A DNA stretch of 64,000 nt. It comes from Acinetobacter sp. 10FS3-1. GTDB taxonomy: Bacteria; Pseudomonadota; Gammaproteobacteria; Pseudomonadales; Moraxellaceae. The stretch lies in the NCBI RefSeq assembly GCF_013343215.1, contig NZ_CP039143.1, positions 186,001-250,000 of the forward strand, in the 5' to 3' direction. This document shows, in pieces, positions 56,369 to 64,000 of the stretch (position 1 is its first letter; each line of letters opens with the position of its first letter). Under the pieces are notes generated by a model. It was given only the letters and a program-made list of their open reading frames with translations, was not told the DNA's origin and did not search any database. A program made the position numbers and the translations under genes.

Positions 56369-57862
56369 ATGACCACTCAAGCCCAATTCCAGCAACTTGC
56401 AGCACAAGGGTACAACCTGATTCCTGTTTATCGCCAGCGTCTGGCGGATACAGAAACCCCATTGTCCGTATTTGCCCGTTTAAAACAGCATCAACATGCC
56501 TATTTATTTGAATCTGTTGAGGGCGGTGAAAACTGGGCGCGCTATTCCATTATTGGACTCGGTGAATCTACCGTATTCTCCTGTAATGCAGGGCAACTCA
56601 CAATACAACATGCCGATGGCCGCCTTGAGCAGCAGGCATGTAGCGATCCATTTCAATATATCCGTGATTTTCAGGCCCAGTTTAAAGTTCCGACTCAGGC
56701 CGAACTTCCGGCATTGCCAAGTTTTACCGGCGGTCTGGTCGGTTACTTTGGTTACGATACGGTGCGTTATATCGAACCACGCCTGAACAATATGCCTGAA
56801 GCGGATCCTGTGGGTCTGCCAGACCTCTGGATGATGCTGTCTAAAACCGTTATCGTGTTTGATAATTTAAAAGATACCTTGTTCCTGATTGTACATGGCG
56901 ATGCCACGGATCCAGTTGCTTATGAAAAAGCACAGGAACAATTAAATGAACTGGAAAATATTCTGGCAACCCCAGTCAGCTTAAAAGCAGAAAAACATAC
57001 CCCTCCGCATTTCGAGTCGCTCACCGGAAAAGATAAGTTTTTGGAGTCGGTAGAGCAGGTTAAGGAGTATATCCGTGCTGGAGATGTCATGCAGGTGGTA
57101 CCAGGCCACCGGATGGTGTCTGACTTTGATGGCGACCCGTTACAGGTTTATCGCGCATTGCGTCATTTGAATCCATCCCCTTATCTGTTTTTGGTACAAG
57201 GACAGACCCTGGACAACCAGACGCCGTTTCATATTGTCGGTTCTTCACCAGAAATTCTGTCCCGTCTGGAAAATGGTATTGCTACAGTCCGCCCGCTGGC
57301 AGGAACCCGTCCACGCGGCAAGAGTAAAGAAGAAGATCTGGCTTTAGAACAAGAGTTGCTTTCTGATGAAAAAGAGATCGCCGAGCATGTCATGCTGATC
57401 GACTTGGGGCGAAATGATGTGGGGCGGGTCTCAAAAACTGGAAAAGTGCAAGTGACAGATCAAATGGTGATCGAGCGTTATTCCCATGTCATGCATATTG
57501 TGTCGAATGTACAGGGTGAAGTCCGCGATGATGTCGATGCGCTGGATGTTTTTAAAGCCACTTTCCCAGCAGGCACACTTTCTGGTGCGCCTAAAATCCG
57601 CGCCATGGAAATTATTGATGAAGTCGAGCCGGTAAAACGTGGGATTTTTGGCGGTGCTGTGGGTTATTTAGGCTGGCATGGTGAAATGGACATGTCGATT
57701 GCGATTCGTACCTGCGTTATTCGTGAAAATAAGGTCTATGTACAGGCCGGAGCAGGTTTAGTTGCAGACTCAAATCCTGAGTCTGAGTGGAATGAAACCC
57801 AAATAAAAGCTCGCGCAGTGATCAAAGCGGTTGAATTATCGTCAAACGGATTGATTTTGTGA
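56369..57862 (+). CDS. trpE: TrpE anthranilate synthase component I
   Basis: First committed step of tryptophan synthesis (chorismate to anthranilate) with a TrpG partner. 497 residues; feedback-binding region near LFESVEGGENWARYS, catalytic PLAGTRPRGKS, metal-binding MLIDLGRNDVGRV and FPAGTLSGAPKIRAMEIIDE. Complete. trpG is not in the window. Confidence 0.95.
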   Translation: MTTQAQFQQLAAQGYNLIPVYRQRLADTETPLSVFARLKQHQHAYLFESVEGGENWARYSIIGLGESTVFSCNAGQLTIQHADGRLEQQACSDPFQYIRDFQAQFKVPTQAELPALPSFTGGLVGYFGYDTVRYIEPRLNNMPEADPVGLPDLWMMLSKTVIVFDNLKDTLFLIVHGDATDPVAYEKAQEQLNELENILATPVSLKAEKHTPPHFESLTGKDKFLESVEQVKEYIRAGDVMQVVPGHRMVSDFDGDPLQVYRALRHLNPSPYLFLVQGQTLDNQTPFHIVGSSPEILSRLENGIATVRPLAGTRPRGKSKEEDLALEQELLSDEKEIAEHVMLIDLGRNDVGRVSKTGKVQVTDQMVIERYSHVMHIVSNVQGEVRDDVDALDVFKATFPAGTLSGAPKIRAMEIIDEVEPVKRGIFGGAVGYLGWHGEMDMSIAIRTCVIRENKVYVQAGAGLVADSNPESEWNETQIKARAVIKAVELSSNGLIL

Positions 57863-57891
57863 GTTTTTGGCATTTTTTTTGAAAAAAACAC

Positions 57892-57919
57892 TTGCACGGA
57901 TTTCAAGTTTTGCTAAACT
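57892..57919 (+). promoter_or_regulatory. Promoter of the tRNA-tuf operon
   Basis: TTGCAC (-35), 16-base spacer, TGCTAAACT with an extended -10 (57914-57919), about 40 bases before the first tRNA. The following sequence CTGCACACCG has the C/G-rich discriminator expected for a stringently controlled tRNA promoter. Confidence 0.7.
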
Positions 57920-57960
57920 GCACACCGTTCCGATACGAAACGTACGAAACACTAAGAAAC

Positions 57961-58036
<76 letters not shown>

Positions 58037-58090
58037 TCTTAGAAAGTTTGGAGTACAAAGTAAAGAACGACACTGATGTAAGTGTAAAAT

Positions 58091-58174
58091 GGTGGGATTC
58101 CCGAGCGGTCAAAGGGGGCGGACTGTAACTCCGCTACGAAAGTTTCGAAGGTTCGAATCCTTCTCCCACCACCA
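58091..58174 (+). tRNA. tRNA-Tyr (anticodon GUA)
   Basis: GGTGGGATTCCCGAGCGG start, anticodon loop CTGTAAC, long variable arm, ends CCCACCACCA. Second gene of the cluster. Confidence 0.96.
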
Positions 58175-58211
58175 ATTTTAAGACTTCAAAGTGGTTCAGT
58201 ACCAACATCGT

Positions 58212-58287
58212 GCGGGAGTAGCTCAGTTGGTAGAGCGGCAGCCTTCCAAGCTGCATGTCGCGAGTTCGATCCTCGTCTCCCGCTCCA
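58212..58287 (+). tRNA. tRNA-Gly (anticodon UCC)
   Basis: GCGGGAGTAGCTCAGTTGG start, anticodon loop CTTCCAA, ends CTCCCGCTCCA. Third gene of the cluster. Confidence 0.96.
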
Positions 58288-58308
58288 TGAGTTGAAGTAC
58301 TAATATTT

Positions 58309-58383
<75 letters not shown>

Positions 58384-58534
58384 GATTACAGTTTGGCAAC
58401 TTAAGTTGCAAAAATATTCCAAAAGCAGGCTATTTAGTCTGCTTTTCAAGTATTTGGTGTTCGGTTTTTTTAAACGATATGTCGGAGCTGGGTTTTACTC
58501 AGAATTGTGTTCGACGTAAACGAGGAAGATTAAC

Positions 58535-59725
58535 ATGGCTAAGGCTAAGTTTGAACGTAATAAGCCACACGTTAACGTGGGCACAATCGGTCACGTTGAC
58601 CATGGTAAAACAACTTTAACAGCTGCGATTGCAACTGTATGTGCGAAGAAATTCGGTGGTGAAGCTCGTGACTACGCTGCAATTGACTCTGCACCAGAAG
58701 AAAAAGCACGTGGTATTACTATTAATACTTCACACGTAGAATACGATTCTCCAACTCGTCACTACGCTCACGTCGACTGCCCAGGTCACGCCGACTATGT
58801 TAAAAACATGATTACTGGTGCGGCTCAGATGGATGGCGCGATCCTGGTATGTTCAGCGACTGATGGTCCTATGCCACAAACTCGTGAACACATCCTGCTT
58901 TCTCGTCAGGTTGGTGTTCCATACATCATCGTATTCCTGAACAAATGTGACATCGTTGATGACGAAGAGCTGATCGAACTGGTAGAAATGGAAGTTCGTG
59001 AACTTCTTTCTACATACGACTTCCCGGGTGACGACACTCCGGTAATCCGTGGTTCTGCTCTTGCTGCACTGAACGGCGAATCTGGCCAGTATGGCGAAGA
59101 TGCTGTAGTTGCACTTGTTGAAGCGCTTGATACTTATATCCCAGAGCCAGTACGTGCAATCGATCAAGCATTCTTGATGCCAATTGAAGACGTATTCTCT
59201 ATTTCTGGTCGTGGTACAGTAGTAACTGGTCGTGTTGAGACTGGTGTTGTACGCGTTGGTGAAGAAGTTGAAATCGTAGGTATCAAAGACACCGTTAAAA
59301 CAACTGTAACTGGTGTTGAGATGTTCCGTAAGCTTCTAGACGAAGGTCGTGCGGGCGAGAACTGTGGTGTTCTTCTTCGTGGTACTAAGCGTGAAGACGT
59401 ACAACGTGGTCAAGTATTGGCTAAACCAGGTTCAATCAAGCCACACACTAAATTCGATGCGGAAGTATACGTACTTTCTAAAGAAGAAGGTGGTCGTCAC
59501 ACTCCATTCCTGAACGGTTACCGTCCACAGTTCTATTTCCGTACAACTGACGTAACTGGTGCGATCCAGTTGAAAGAAGGTGTGGAAATGGTTATGCCTG
59601 GTGACAACGTTGAGATGTCAGTAGAACTGATCCACCCAATCGCAATGGACCCAGGTCTGCGTTTTGCGATCCGTGAAGGTGGTCGTACAGTGGGTGCTGG
59701 TGTAGTTGCTAAAGTAACTGCATAA
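58535..59725 (+). CDS. tuf: Elongation factor Tu
   Basis: 396 residues. GTPase G1 [11 protein letters not shown]2 region RGITI, G3 DCPGH, G4 NKCD, then domain 2/3 motifs. Delivers aminoacyl-tRNA to the ribosome. GAGGAAG 8 bases before the ATG. Cotranscribed with the four upstream tRNAs. Codon use is strongly biased, as expected for a highly expressed gene. A second tuf copy, common in this group, would lie outside. Confidence 0.98.
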   Translation: MAKAKFERNKPHVNVGTIGHVDHGKTTLTAAIATVCAKKFGGEARDYAAIDSAPEEKARGITINTSHVEYDSPTRHYAHVDCPGHADYVKNMITGAAQMDGAILVCSATDGPMPQTREHILLSRQVGVPYIIVFLNKCDIVDDEELIELVEMEVRELLSTYDFPGDDTPVIRGSALAALNGESGQYGEDAVVALVEALDTYIPEPVRAIDQAFLMPIEDVFSISGRGTVVTGRVETGVVRVGEEVEIVGIKDTVKTTVTGVEMFRKLLDEGRAGENCGVLLRGTKREDVQRGQVLAKPGSIKPHTKFDAEVYVLSKEEGGRHTPFLNGYRPQFYFRTTDVTGAIQLKEGVEMVMPGDNVEMSVELIHPIAMDPGLRFAIREGGRTVGAGVVAKVTA

Positions 59726-59774
59726 TCATAGAATAGTAAAAACAAGCTGGGGTTTAGGCTCCAGTTTGTTTTAC

Positions 59775-59850
59775 AGGCCAGTAGTTCAATTGGTAGAGCG
59801 TCGGTCTCCAAAACCGAATGTTGGGGGTTCGAGTCCCTCCTGGCCTGCCA
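59775..59850 (+). tRNA. tRNA-Trp (anticodon CCA)
   Basis: 76 bases: AGGCCAGTAGTTCAATTGG, anticodon loop CTCCAAA, ends CTGGCCTGCCA. Lies between tuf and secE. Confidence 0.96.
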
Positions 59851-59925
59851 AGTTTTTTTTAAAGACGCTTGATGTCGGCAAAACTGGTCATATAATAAGT
59901 CGCGAAACCTACGACGAGTACAAAA

Positions 59926-60366
59926 ATGTCGAATGATAAATCACGCGACGCATTAAGCGAAGCGGCAATTCCTCAAAGAAATAATCCTGCTGTAGATGTA
60001 AGTTCAGGTTCTCCATTGGACGTGGTTCTGTGGATTATCGCCTTGATTTTATTGGTAGGTGCGATGATGGTAAACCAATATTTACCTGCATACTGGGCAC
60101 CCGCGAATGATATTTGGGTGCGTGTTGGGGTAATTTTGGCTTGTATCGTTGTGGCATTCGGTTTATTATACGCCACCCATCAAGGCAAAGGCTTTGTTCG
60201 TCTTGTTAAAGATGCACGAATCGAGTTACGTCGAGTAACCTGGCCTACCAAACAAGAGACCGTGACCACATCTTGGCATGTCCTTGTAGTTGTAGTTGTA
60301 GCAGCCATTTTATTATGGTGTTTTGACTATATTTTAGGCTGGTTAATGAAGTTTATTATCGGGTAA
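59926..60366 (+). CDS. secE: SecE preprotein translocase subunit
   Basis: 146 residues with three hydrophobic segments like E. coli SecE. The conserved third part has [26 protein letters not shown] followed by the essential membrane helix. Component of SecYEG. Precedes nusG by 7 bases. Confidence 0.95.
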   Translation: MSNDKSRDALSEAAIPQRNNPAVDVSSGSPLDVVLWIIALILLVGAMMVNQYLPAYWAPANDIWVRVGVILACIVVAFGLLYATHQGKGFVRLVKDARIELRRVTWPTKQETVTTSWHVLVVVVVAAILLWCFDYILGWLMKFIIG

Positions 60367-60373
60367 GAGAGCT

Positions 60374-60907
60374 ATGAAACGTTGGTACATTATTCATGCC
60401 TATTCAGGCTATGAAAAACAAGTGATGCGTTCGCTTAATGATCGAATCCAGCGTAGCGCTGTTGCCGATAGCTTTGGTGAAGTCCTTGTTCCTACCGAAG
60501 AAGTGGTAGAGATGAAGGATGGCAAGAAACGTAAATCAGAGCGTAAGTTCTTTCCAGGCTATGTATTGGTCGAAATGGAAATGAATGATGATACTTGGCA
60601 TATCGTAAAAGAGTGTCCAAAAGTCCTTGGCTTTATTGGGGGTACGGCAGAAAAGCCAGCTCCAATTACGCAAAAAGAAGCTGATGCGATTCTGGCGCGT
60701 GTACGCAATACTGGTGAAGCACCTCGTCCGAAGACGATGTTTGAACCAGGCGAAGAATTACTTGTAATTGACGGTCCATTCACTGACTTTAAAGGCGTGG
60801 TGGAAGAAGTTCTTTACGAAAAGTCACGTTTAACGTTGACGATTAATGTATTTAACCGACCAACTCAAGTTGAATTGGAATTTCGTCAAGTCGAAAAAGC
60901 AATCTAG
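60374..60907 (+). CDS. nusG: NusG transcription elongation factor
   Basis: 177 residues; NGN domain ([34 protein letters not shown]) and C-terminal KOW domain ([20 protein letters not shown]). Links RNA polymerase to Rho or the ribosome. Confidence 0.97.
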   Translation: MKRWYIIHAYSGYEKQVMRSLNDRIQRSAVADSFGEVLVPTEEVVEMKDGKKRKSERKFFPGYVLVEMEMNDDTWHIVKECPKVLGFIGGTAEKPAPITQKEADAILARVRNTGEAPRPKTMFEPGEELLVIDGPFTDFKGVVEEVLYEKSRLTLTINVFNRPTQVELEFRQVEKAI

Positions 60908-61023
60908 CTGGTCTTGGTTGAAAGCGCCCGACTTTTTTAAGCTCGGGCATTGTTGTTGTAACGGTAGCGTTGCGTAAATGTTGGGGAGCCTTCATCGGCG
61001 TTTGTACCCAGAGGTAATTTGAA

Positions 61024-61452
61024 ATGGCTAAGAAGATTGACGGCTATATCAAGCTGCAAGTTCCAGCTGGTAAAGCGAATCCATCTCCACCGATTGGTCC
61101 TGCACTAGGTCAACGTGGTGTAAACATCATGGCATTCTGTAAAGAATTCAATGCTGCTACACAAAAACTTGAAGCTGGTCTGCCAATTCCAGTCGTGATC
61201 ACTGTGTACAACGACAAGTCGTTCACATTCATCATGAAAACTCCACCTGCTGCGATTCTTCTTAAGAAAGCTGCGGGTATCCAGAAGGGTTCAGCTGTAC
61301 CTAACAAAACTAAAGTTGGTAAGTTGACTCGTGCTCAAATCGAAGAAATTGCGACTACTAAAGAACCAGATCTTACTGGTGCTGATTTAGACGCACGTGT
61401 ACGTACCATTGCTGGTTCTGCGCGTTCTATGGGCTTGGATGTGGAGCTTTAA
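61024..61452 (+). CDS. rplK: 50S ribosomal protein L11
   Basis: 142 residues, with [27 protein letters not shown] and the C-terminal GSARSMGL. Part of the GTPase-associated centre. AGGTAA ribosome-binding site; 3 bases before rplA. Confidence 0.98.
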   Translation: MAKKIDGYIKLQVPAGKANPSPPIGPALGQRGVNIMAFCKEFNAATQKLEAGLPIPVVITVYNDKSFTFIMKTPPAAILLKKAAGIQKGSAVPNKTKVGKLTRAQIEEIATTKEPDLTGADLDARVRTIAGSARSMGLDVEL

Positions 61453-61455
61453 GAC

Positions 61456-62151
61456 ATGGCTAAATTAACTAAACGTCAAAAAGCGATCGTGGCTGCTGTA
61501 GAAGCGAACAAGGTTTACACGCTAGAAGAAGCTGTTGCAGTTTTAGAGAGCCTTCCAGCTCCTAAATTCAAAGAATCTTTGGATATTGCAGTAAACCTGG
61601 GTGTTGACCCTCGTAAATCTGACCAGGTTGTGCGTGGTGCAACGACTCTTCCTGCAGGTACTGGTAAAACTGTACGTGTAGCTGTATTCGCTCAAGGTGC
61701 TGCTGCTGAAGCGGCTAAAGCTGAAGGCGCAGACGTTGTTGGTTTCGACGATCTGGCTGAAAGCATCCAGGCGGGTAACCTTGATTTCGACGTTGTGATT
61801 GCTGCTCCAGATGCAATGCGCGTTGTAGGTAAGCTGGGTACGATCCTTGGTCCACGTGGCTTAATGCCAAACCCTAAAGTGGGTACTGTAACTCCTGACG
61901 TAGCCACTGCAGTTAAAAATGCAAAAGCTGGTCAAGCACGTTACCGCGTAGACAAAGCAGGTATTATCCACGCTGCAATCGGTCAAGTAGGTTTCTCTGC
62001 TGAAGCGGTTCGTCAAAACGTTGAAGCTTTGGTTGCTGACTTGAAAAAGTTAAAACCTGCGACTTCTAAAGGCGTATACATCAAAAAGATCACTTTGAGC
62101 TCAACTATGGGTCCTGGTCTGATCGTTGATGTGGCAAACGTTACTGCTTAA
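61456..62151 (+). CDS. rplA: 50S ribosomal protein L1
   Basis: 231 residues; [23 protein letters not shown] and [18 protein letters not shown] are its signatures. L1 represses its own L11-L1 mRNA in other bacteria. Confidence 0.98.
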   Translation: MAKLTKRQKAIVAAVEANKVYTLEEAVAVLESLPAPKFKESLDIAVNLGVDPRKSDQVVRGATTLPAGTGKTVRVAVFAQGAAAEAAKAEGADVVGFDDLAESIQAGNLDFDVVIAAPDAMRVVGKLGTILGPRGLMPNPKVGTVTPDVATAVKNAKAGQARYRVDKAGIIHAAIGQVGFSAEAVRQNVEALVADLKKLKPATSKGVYIKKITLSSTMGPGLIVDVANVTA

Positions 62152-62193
62152 TCTCGCTGATTAAGAAAGAATTTTAAAGCCCTGAAGATGTCT

Positions 62194-62263
62194 CCTTCTC
62201 CCTCTGGGAGAAGGTCAGGAAGAGGGTTAAACCTCTCCCTAGCCCTCTCCTACAAGGAGAGGG
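62194..62263. repeat. Palindromic interspersed-type repeat in the rplA-rplJ gap
   Basis: Two perfect 9-bp stems with 3-base loops: CCTTCTCCC-TCT-GGGAGAAGG (62194-62214) and CCCTCTCCT-ACA-AGGAGAGGG (62243-62263), joined by AGAGG/CCTCT. This CT/AG-rich unit, ending in AGGAGAGGGGA, resembles REP-like repeats found in many gammaproteobacteria. Its presence inside the rplKA-rplJL region is unusual. Confidence 0.7.
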
Positions 62264-62317
62264 GATAATTTAGGCAAACTTTGAATTGATAAATGAAAAT
62301 TTATCAGCGTCAAAGAC

Positions 62318-62365
62318 CGCGGGCGGGCGGAGTTTTATGCTCCGCTCTTAATAGCCCAGCCCGCG
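62318..62365 (+). promoter_or_regulatory. Structured rplJ leader (probable L10 autoregulation site)
   Basis: CGCGGGC at 62318-62324 pairs with GCCCGCG at 62359-62365, enclosing GCGGAG / CTCCGC (62327-62345): a two-part hairpin about 110 bases before rplJ. The L10-L7/L12 complex represses its own mRNA through a leader structure in other bacteria. The role is inferred from position. Confidence 0.55.
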
Positions 62366-62476
62366 TAGACGCGGTGGTGTGATTTGTTCATCCTCCGCGT
62401 GTTAGTCCAGTGATGGGTTAACGAATTGGGAGTGTGCTTCGCGTAAGCACATAAATCACCGTTAGGAGGTTTTACA

Positions 62477-62983
62477 ATGGCTCTTCTTATCGAAGGCAAA
62501 AAACAGATCGTAGCTGAAGTCGCTGAAGTCGCTTCTACTGCGTATGCTGCTGTTGTTGCTGACTATCAAGGTTTAACCGTAGGACAGTTAACTGCTCTAC
62601 GTGTTGAAGCGCGTAAACTGGGTGTTGCTACACGTGTTGTACGTAATACTTTGGCTAAACGTGCTCTTCAAGATACTCAATTCAATATCTTGAATGACAA
62701 CCTTGTTGGCCCAACGATCTTGGCTTTCTCAACTTCTGAAGACGACATGGGTGCTGCTGCTCGTTTGTTCGAAGAATTTGCTAAAACTAACAAAGCATTT
62801 GAACTTAAAGCTGCTGCATTTGACGGTAAGGTTTATGAAGGTGCTGAAGTTAGCGTTATCGCAAACCTTCCGAACCAAGAAAAAGCGCTTACTATGCTTG
62901 CAAACGTTCTTCAAGCTCCTATTTCGAAATTGGGTCGCCTTATTACTGCGCTCAAAGAGAAAAACGAGTCAGAAGCTGCATAA
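62477..62983 (+). CDS. rplJ: 50S ribosomal protein L10
   Basis: 168 residues: ALLIEGKKQIVAEVAEVAST, RVVRNTLAKRAL. Ribosomal stalk base binding L7/L12. Ribosome-binding TTAGGAGG 8 bases upstream. Confidence 0.98.
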   Translation: MALLIEGKKQIVAEVAEVASTAYAAVVADYQGLTVGQLTALRVEARKLGVATRVVRNTLAKRALQDTQFNILNDNLVGPTILAFSTSEDDMGAAARLFEEFAKTNKAFELKAAAFDGKVYEGAEVSVIANLPNQEKALTMLANVLQAPISKLGRLITALKEKNESEAA

Positions 62984-63031
62984 GCTTAAATCAATTTACA
63001 CACCATTCAATTTCCATTTGGAGTTATTCTC

Positions 63032-63403
63032 ATGGCTTTAACTAACGAAGAAATCCTAAACGCAGTTGCTGAAAAAACTGTTCTTGAACTTGTTGAACTT
63101 ATTTCTGCTTTTGAAGAGAAATTCAACGTTTCTGCTGCTGCTGTAGCTGTTGCTGCTGCTCCTGGCGCTGCTGGTGCTGCTGCTGAAGAGCAATCAGAAT
63201 TCAACGTTGAGTTGACTTCTTTCGGCGCGAACAAAGTTGCTGTAATTAAAGCAGTTCGTGAAGCAACTGGCCTTGGTCTTAAAGAAGCTAAAGATCTAGT
63301 TGAAGGCGCTCCTTCAGTGATCAAAGAAGCTGTTTCTAAAGAAGAAGGCGAAGAGCTTAAGAAGAAACTTGAAGAAGCTGGTGCTACAGTTACACTTAAG
63401 TAA
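63032..63403 (+). CDS. rplL: 50S ribosomal protein L7/L12
   Basis: 123 residues: N-terminal dimerisation helix region, Ala-rich hinge, conserved C-terminal domain ([20 protein letters not shown]). Stalk protein that recruits translation factors. Confidence 0.98.
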   Translation: MALTNEEILNAVAEKTVLELVELISAFEEKFNVSAAAVAVAAAPGAAGAAAEEQSEFNVELTSFGANKVAVIKAVREATGLGLKEAKDLVEGAPSVIKEAVSKEEGEELKKKLEEAGATVTLK

Positions 63404-63446
63404 TTTCTTAAGGGAGTCGGGTTTTTTGTAATCGGCTCCAAAAATT

Positions 63447-63478
63447 GGCTGATGGCTATTGGGTCATCAGCCTTTTTG
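63447..63478 (+). terminator. Attenuator-type terminator between rplL and rpoB
   Basis: GGCTGATG / CATCAGCC stem with a 10-base loop followed by TTTTT, 43 bases after rplL. It would allow much L7/L12 mRNA to end here while some polymerase reads on into rpoB, as known for the E. coli rplL-rpoB attenuator. Confidence 0.78.
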
Positions 63479-63553
63479 CGTTACAATAATCGGCTCGATT
63501 TTTGTTTGCATGATATAAAAATCATACAAATTAAAAATAAACATAATGTACAC

Positions 63554-63599
63554 AAACGCTTAACAATATTTTTCGGTAAAAAAATATTGTTAAGCGTTT
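63554..63599 (+). promoter_or_regulatory. 20-bp perfect hairpin ahead of rpoB (probable RNase III site)
   Basis: AAACGCTTAACAATATTTTT and its exact reverse complement enclose CGGTAA. A long double-stranded stem in the rplL-rpoB spacer is where RNase III cuts in E. coli, so the same processing is likely. It has no T-run afterwards, so it is not a normal terminator. Confidence 0.65.
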
Positions 63600-63713
63600 T
63601 AATACCACTAAAAATTGCAGCATTTGTAAACAGTGGTGGCCATATTGGCCGGCGTAATTCCTTCTAAGTCCGTTCTGCAGGCGGGCTTGGTTTACACTTT
63701 CCGAGGACTCCAG

Positions 63714-64000
63714 ATGGCATACTCATATACCGAAAAGAAACGGATCCGTAAGAATTTTGGTAAATTGCCTAACATCATGGATGCTCCGTACTTGCTCGCG
63801 ATTCAAGTCGACTCGTACAGAACATTCTTACAAGATGGCAAATCACCAAAAAACCGCGAAGATATCGGTCTCCAAGCCGCATTTCGTTCAGTTTTTCCTA
63901 TTGAAAGTTATTCTGGCAATGCTGCTTTAGAATTTGTTGAGTATAGTCTTGGTAAGCCTGAGTTTGATGTACGCGAATGTATTCTTCGTGGCTCAACTTA
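63714..64000 (+). CDS. rpoB: RNA polymerase β subunit (3' part beyond window)
   Basis: First 95 codons only. Starts [20 protein letters not shown] with GAGGA upstream and continues [20 protein letters not shown], the conserved start of β. Truncated by the window edge. Confidence 0.97.
   Translation, partial: MAYSYTEKKRIRKNFGKLPNIMDAPYLLAIQVDSYRTFLQDGKSPKNREDIGLQAAFRSVFPIESYSGNAALEFVEYSLGKPEFDVRECILRGST

Noticed and set aside
63007..63441. 144-codon minus-strand frame across rplL
   Set aside because: Shadow of strongly biased rplL codons; Ser/Ala low complexity.

Overview
The window looks like a chromosomal segment of a Moraxellaceae gammaproteobacterium, most probably Acinetobacter. This rests on gene order and protein character: phoB-phoR, kup, scattered hisB/H/A/F genes, fadB-fadA, algZ/algR next to hemC-D-X-Y, gspN-C-D, trpE, and the tRNA(Thr-Tyr-Gly-Thr)-tuf-tRNA(Trp)-secE-nusG-rplKA-rplJL-rpoB block. 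No 16S gene is present, so I do not name a species.

Layout. 1-5.6 kb: the phosphate two-component system PhoB/PhoR (phoR runs off the left edge), a TetR regulator divergent from a short-chain dehydrogenase with a clear palindromic operator-promoter, and a MATE efflux pump. 5.7-10.2 kb: a decayed accessory patch. It holds an aminotransferase cut by an IS5-family element, a second truncated IS, a Dyp-peroxidase remnant, and an LprI-like secreted-protein gene split by an IS982-family element with an exact 7-bp target duplication. It ends near a tRNA-Thr. 10.2-30 kb: mostly core genes, namely kup, an anchored DNA/RNA endonuclease, an AraC regulator divergent from a fatty-acid-hydroxylase-like membrane protein, hisF, thrB, hisA, hisH, hisB, a PanZ-like GNAT, two tandem tRNA-Phe genes and tehB, with several small Acinetobacter-type proteins of unknown function.

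30-31.6 kb: an AT-rich, stand-alone SIR2-domain gene inserted between core genes. It is the best candidate in the window for an undescribed (probably antiphage) system. 31.6-50 kb: fatty-acid beta-oxidation (fadB-fadA), LpxO-type lipid A hydroxylase, a solitary ClpB-D2-like AAA+ ATPase, uvrC, an acyl-CoA thioesterase, pgsA, yggX, argH, the AlgZ/AlgR-type regulators and the haem genes hemC-hemD-hemX-hemY.

50-64 kb: an H-NS family protein, type II secretion genes gspN-C-D, an FHA protein, gph, trpE with a possible Trp-containing leader peptide, then the translation/transcription block from the tRNA-tuf operon to the start of rpoB. Non-coding signals there include an L10-type leader, palindromic repeats between rplA and rplJ, and an attenuator-like terminator plus a 20-bp perfect hairpin between rplL and rpoB.

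All assignments come from reading the sequence and from remembered family features; no database search was run.
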